Source of the DNA: Merdicola sp048393175
Lineage (GTDB): Bacteria; Bacillota; Clostridia; TANB77; CAG-508
NCBI GenBank assembly: GCA_048393175.1
Contig: DBFJJM010000103.1
Location: 1-17,046, forward strand
Reading direction: 5' to 3'
Length of the DNA stretch: 17,046 nucleotides
Part shown: piece by piece, positions 14,573-17,046 of the stretch
How positions within the stretch are numbered: position 1 is the first letter of the stretch
Layout of the letters: each line of letters starts with the position of its first letter
Notes under the pieces: model-generated
What the model saw: only the letters and a program-made list of their open reading frames with translations
What the model was told of the DNA's origin: nothing
Database searches by the model: none
Position numbers and translations under genes: made by a program

Positions 14573-14597
14573 AAGAGTGGGAACCAATCCCACTCTT
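14573..14597 (+). promoter_or_regulatory. Leader hairpin before rimP
   Basis: A perfect 10-bp GC-containing stem (AAGAGTGGGA at 14573-14582, TCCCACTCTT at 14588-14597) with loop ACCAA sits in the 5' leader between promoter and RBS. The downstream bases (TCTAAAT) are not a real T-tract, so it is an attenuator or protein-binding candidate rather than a clear terminator. Confidence 0.6.
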
Positions 14598-14622
14598 TCT
14601 AAATATCTAAGGAGGATATATA

Positions 14623-15078
14623 GTGCCAAATATAGAGGAAAAAATAGAAATTTTGCTCACCCCTATTATTCACGATTTAGGGTATGAAATTTATGATGTT
14701 GAATATGCCAAAGAAGGGAAAGACTTTTTTCTACGAATTTATATTGATAAACCAGAAGGAATTGATATACAAGATTGTGAAAAAGTAAATGATGCAATTA
14801 ATGACTTATTAGATGAAGCAAACTATATTAAAGAATCTTACTACTTGGAAGTATCCTCTCCGGGAATTGAGAGAAATTTAAGAAAAGAGAAACATTTTGA
14901 AGAAAATATAGGAAAAAATATAGAAATAAGACTTTTCAAACCAATCGACGGACAAAAAAGCTATCACGGTATATTAAAAGGATTTGATGTAGAGCAGATT
15001 ATAATAAGCCAAGAAGGAAGAGAAGTAAGTTTACCAAGAAAAAATATTGCAGTAGTTAAAACAGTATATGATTGGTAA
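14623..15078 (+). CDS. rimP: Ribosome maturation factor RimP
   Basis: Assists maturation of the 30S subunit. It has 151 residues, normal for the family. The N-terminal domain shows the helix MPNIEEKIEILLTPIIHDLG and the strand YEIYDVEYAKEGKDFFLRIY, followed by the conserved YYLEVSSPGIERNL motif and a C-terminal SH3-like domain. The start is GTG at 14623, supported by AAGGAGG 8-10 nt upstream; no in-frame ATG lies near. It begins the classic rimP-nusA-ylxR-ylxQ-infB order, with nusA 20 bp after its stop. Confidence 0.95.
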   Translation: MPNIEEKIEILLTPIIHDLGYEIYDVEYAKEGKDFFLRIYIDKPEGIDIQDCEKVNDAINDLLDEANYIKESYYLEVSSPGIERNLRKEKHFEENIGKNIEIRLFKPIDGQKSYHGILKGFDVEQIIISQEGREVSLPRKNIAVVKTVYDW

Positions 15079-15098
15079 AATCTAAAGGAGGAAATAAA

Positions 15099-16202
15099 AT
15101 GAAAGAGGCAATTAATAACAAAGAATTAATTATAGCGATAGAGGAATTAGAAAAAGAAAAGGGAATTAAAAAAGAGTATTTATTAGAGTCAATTGAAACA
15201 GCTTTAGTAACAGCTTATAAAAGAAATTTTGATTCACAAGAAAATGTAAAAGTAGTTATGGACGAATTAACTGGGGCATCTCATATTTATTCTGTAAAAG
15301 ATGTGGTAGAGGAAGTAGAAAATCCGACCTTACAAATTAACCTAGAAGATGCTAAAAAGATAGATAAGACAGCTAGGATTGGGGAAACAGTAGATATTGA
15401 ATTAGTACCAAAAAACTTTGGAAGAATTGCAGCTCAAACAGCAAAACAGGTTATTATCCAAAAATTAAGAGAAGCAGAAAGAGAAGTTATCTTTTCAGAA
15501 TATAATGATAGAAAAGGAGAGATTGTCTCTGGTATTATTCAAAAGGCAGATAGAGGAATGGTTGTAATGGATTTAGGTAGATTAGAGGGAATCATGCCTT
15601 CAAAAGAACAAATTCCTACGGAACAGTATCATGTAAATGATAAAATTAAAGCATGTGTGGTAGATGTAGAAAAAGGAACAAAAGGTGCTCCTCAAGTTAT
15701 TATTTCACGAGCTAATTCAGAATTTGTAAGAAAGTTATTGGAATTTGAAATACCAGAAATCTATGAGGGGGTAATAGAGATTAAAAGTGTTTCAAGAGAC
15801 CCAGGCTACCGAAGTAAAGTAGCTGTTTATTCTCCAGATGAAAATATTGACCCAGTTGGTTCTTGTGTAGGACAAAAGGGAGTTCGTATTCAGAATATTA
15901 TCAATGAATTACATGGAGAAAAAATTGATGTAATTGAATGGAATGAAGACCCTTCTATCTATATTTCTTCAGCTTTACTTCCTGCTCAAGTTATGGCAGT
16001 AGATATTAAAGAAGAAGAAAGATTTGCACAAGTTATTGTCCCAGATGACCAATTATCTCTTGCGATTGGAAAATCAGGGCAAAATGCTAGACTAGCAGCA
16101 AAATTAACAGGATGGAAAGTTGATATTAAATCAGAATCTCAATTTAGAGAAATGTTAGCACAAAAACAAGAAGAATCAGAAGAAAATGTGGAAGAAGAAT
16201 AA
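15099..16202 (+). CDS. nusA: Transcription termination/antitermination factor NusA
   Basis: An RNA polymerase-binding protein that modulates pausing, termination and antitermination. It has 367 residues, the short form typical of Gram-positives without the C-terminal acidic repeats of E. coli. An N-terminal RNAP-binding domain (about 1-130) is followed by an S1 domain (GEIVSGIIQKADRGMVVMDL) and two KH domains (SVSRDPGYRSKVAVYS, CVGQKGVRIQNIINEL; then DDQLSLAIGKSGQNARLAA), with an acidic tail. The frame opens 27 nt earlier (GTG 15072), but ATG 15099 has AAAGGAGG at ideal distance. Confidence 0.96.
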   Translation: MKEAINNKELIIAIEELEKEKGIKKEYLLESIETALVTAYKRNFDSQENVKVVMDELTGASHIYSVKDVVEEVENPTLQINLEDAKKIDKTARIGETVDIELVPKNFGRIAAQTAKQVIIQKLREAEREVIFSEYNDRKGEIVSGIIQKADRGMVVMDLGRLEGIMPSKEQIPTEQYHVNDKIKACVVDVEKGTKGAPQVIISRANSEFVRKLLEFEIPEIYEGVIEIKSVSRDPGYRSKVAVYSPDENIDPVGSCVGQKGVRIQNIINELHGEKIDVIEWNEDPSIYISSALLPAQVMAVDIKEEERFAQVIVPDDQLSLAIGKSGQNARLAAKLTGWKVDIKSESQFREMLAQKQEESEENVEEE

Positions 16203-16255
16203 AAATTTACATAAAGGAATAAAAATTCAAGTATAATATAAAGGAAGTGGATAAT

Positions 16256-16516
16256 ATGAAAAAAATTCCACAAAGGACTTGCATCGGATGTAAAACGAAA
16301 AAAGAAAAAAAAGAATTTATTCGAGTTGTAAAAAATAAAGAAAATCAAATTGCAATTGATAAAACAGGAAAAATGCCAGGAAGAGGAGCATATCTTTGTG
16401 ATGATATACAATGCTTAGAAAAAGCAATTAAATCAAAAGCCTTAGAAAGAGCTTTTGAAATGAAAATAGAAGAAGAAATCTATAATGATTTAAGAGGTGT
16501 CATGATTGGTAAATAA
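16256..16516 (+). CDS. rnpM: YlxR / RnpM, RNase P-associated RNA-binding protein (DUF448)
   Basis: A small basic protein of 86 residues of the YlxR family. It begins KKIPQRTCIGCKTKKEKKEF, with the conserved CxxC at residues 9 and 12, and contains the PGRGAYLC motif (third conserved Cys) and a basic helix. In B. subtilis the family member has been reported to bind RNase P RNA and modulate the enzyme, hence RnpM; that is family knowledge rather than sequence evidence. A GTG at 16247 is in frame, but ATG 16256, 8 nt after AAGGAAG, is the better start. It overlaps ylxQ by 11 nt. A lone TATAAT at 16232-16237 has no matching -35 at normal spacing. Confidence 0.9.
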   Translation: MKKIPQRTCIGCKTKKEKKEFIRVVKNKENQIAIDKTGKMPGRGAYLCDDIQCLEKAIKSKALERAFEMKIEEEIYNDLRGVMIGK

Positions 16517-16823
16517 GGTATTGGGAATGTTAGGAATTGCATCAAAAGCGGGTAAATTAGTAACAGGATATGATGCTTGTCAAGAAGCAATACAAAAAAA
16601 GAAAATTGCTCTGGTGCTAATTGCAGAAGATACATCTGAACGTACACAGAAAAATATCTTGAAAGAAGGAAAAAAGAGGGAGGTTCCTATTTTGATATAT
16701 GGAACAATTGAAGAAAATAGTAAAGCAATTGGAAAAAGAAATAAAGCTATAATAGGAATAAAAGATGTCAACATGGCAACACAAATACAAAAAATGATTG
16801 ATGGGGGTGAATTTATTGGGTAA
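16506..16823 (+). CDS. ylxQ: YlxQ, L7Ae/L30e-family RNA-binding protein
   Basis: A 105-residue protein of the ribosomal L7Ae/L30e fold, expected to bind kink-turn-like RNA. It shows NKVLGMLGIASKAGKLVTG, the conserved lysine/glycine N-terminus of the family, and LVLIAEDTSERTQKNI. The start is TTG at 16506 with AGAGGTG 6 nt upstream, which lies inside the end of ylxR (11-nt overlap), so it is probably translationally coupled. The exact role in translation is unclear; the operon position between ylxR and infB is conserved in Gram-positives. Confidence 0.92.
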   Translation: MVNKVLGMLGIASKAGKLVTGYDACQEAIQKKKIALVLIAEDTSERTQKNILKEGKKREVPILIYGTIEENSKAIGKRNKAIIGIKDVNMATQIQKMIDGGEFIG

Positions 16824-17046
16824 GATTAAAATCCATGAAATAGCAAAAGAATTAGGCTTAGCCAGTAAAGAAGTAGTTGAAAGAGCAAATGCACTAAGTA
16901 TAGAAGCAAAAAGCCATCTTAGTGGAATAACAGAAGAAGAGGCAAAAAAAATAAGGGAAAGTTTTCAAAAAAAGGCAACACTAGAAACAAAACCGGCAAA
17001 AGCCATTGAAGAGAAAAAAGTAAAAAAAGAAAAGAAAGAAACTCCT
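16816..17046 (+). CDS. infB: Translation initiation factor IF-2, N-terminus only
   Basis: The first 77 codons of IF-2, the GTPase that brings initiator tRNA to the ribosome; the G domain lies beyond the window. The N-terminal motif GKIKIHEIAKELGLASKEVV is diagnostic, followed by a charged Lys/Glu/Ala-rich linker. The likely start is TTG at 16816, 5 nt after GGGGGTGA and overlapping the end of ylxQ by 8 nt; no upstream ATG in this frame has a ribosome binding site. Overlap again implies coupling. Confidence 0.93.
   Translation, partial: MGKIKIHEIAKELGLASKEVVERANALSIEAKSHLSGITEEEAKKIRESFQKKATLETKPAKAIEEKKVKKEKKETP

Noticed and set aside
16232..16237. Internal promoter before ylxR
   Set aside because: A good TATAAT, but the nearest -35-like TTTACA is 20 bp away; not strong enough to call.

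Overview
The window is AT-rich (roughly one third G+C by eye), with short intergenic gaps, strong AGGAGG-type ribosome binding sites and many TTG/GTG starts. The gene sets der-plsY-gpsA, lemA-TPM and rimP-nusA-rnpM(ylxR)-ylxQ-infB, a class A RNase P RNA and a C. difficile-like CRISPR repeat point to a chromosomal segment of a low-G+C member of the Bacillota, most likely an anaerobic Clostridia-type organism. Nothing in the sequence fixes the genus.

Layout. (1) 1-1682, minus strand: asnB, cut at its 3' end by the window edge. (2) 1786-3218: a promoter, lemA and a TPM-domain membrane protein whose glycine-rich tail lies in the wrong frame. (3) 3234-3562: rpmF with its own promoter and terminator. 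(4) 3592-7186: dCMP deaminase, then der, plsY and gpsA. The last two use glycerol-3-phosphate to start phospholipid synthesis. (5) 7292-8231: a coiled-coil zinc-ribbon protein and dtd, closed by a hairpin shared with the convergent 92-residue hypothetical gene. (6) 8528-9500: a divergent intergenic region with nested inverted repeats and a lipoprotein of unknown function. (7) 9507-9920: rnpB with a consensus promoter and a strong terminator. (8) 9933-12867: a yybP-ykoY (Mn2+) riboswitch and a P2A-type Ca2+/Mn2+ ATPase. The aptamer's closing strand is also the 5' arm of a terminator, so the layout predicts an ON switch. (9) 12912-13506: a CRISPR leader and a small array (7 identical 30-nt repeats, 6 spacers) without cas genes in view. 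(10) 13604-14497: a membrane-anchored polysaccharide deacetylase. (11) 14520-17046: the start of the nusA-infB translation/transcription operon (rimP, nusA, rnpM/ylxR, ylxQ, infB start), preceded by a promoter and a leader hairpin.

Most of the window is conserved housekeeping content. The accessory or less explained parts are the orphan CRISPR array and its structured leader, the frame-disrupted TPM gene, the nested inverted repeats between two genes of unknown function, and the riboswitch-controlled cation pump. I found no multi-gene cassette that I would call a new defence or metabolic system. The most informative follow-ups are the CRISPR spacers and cas location, the TPM frame, and the 8528-8591 element.
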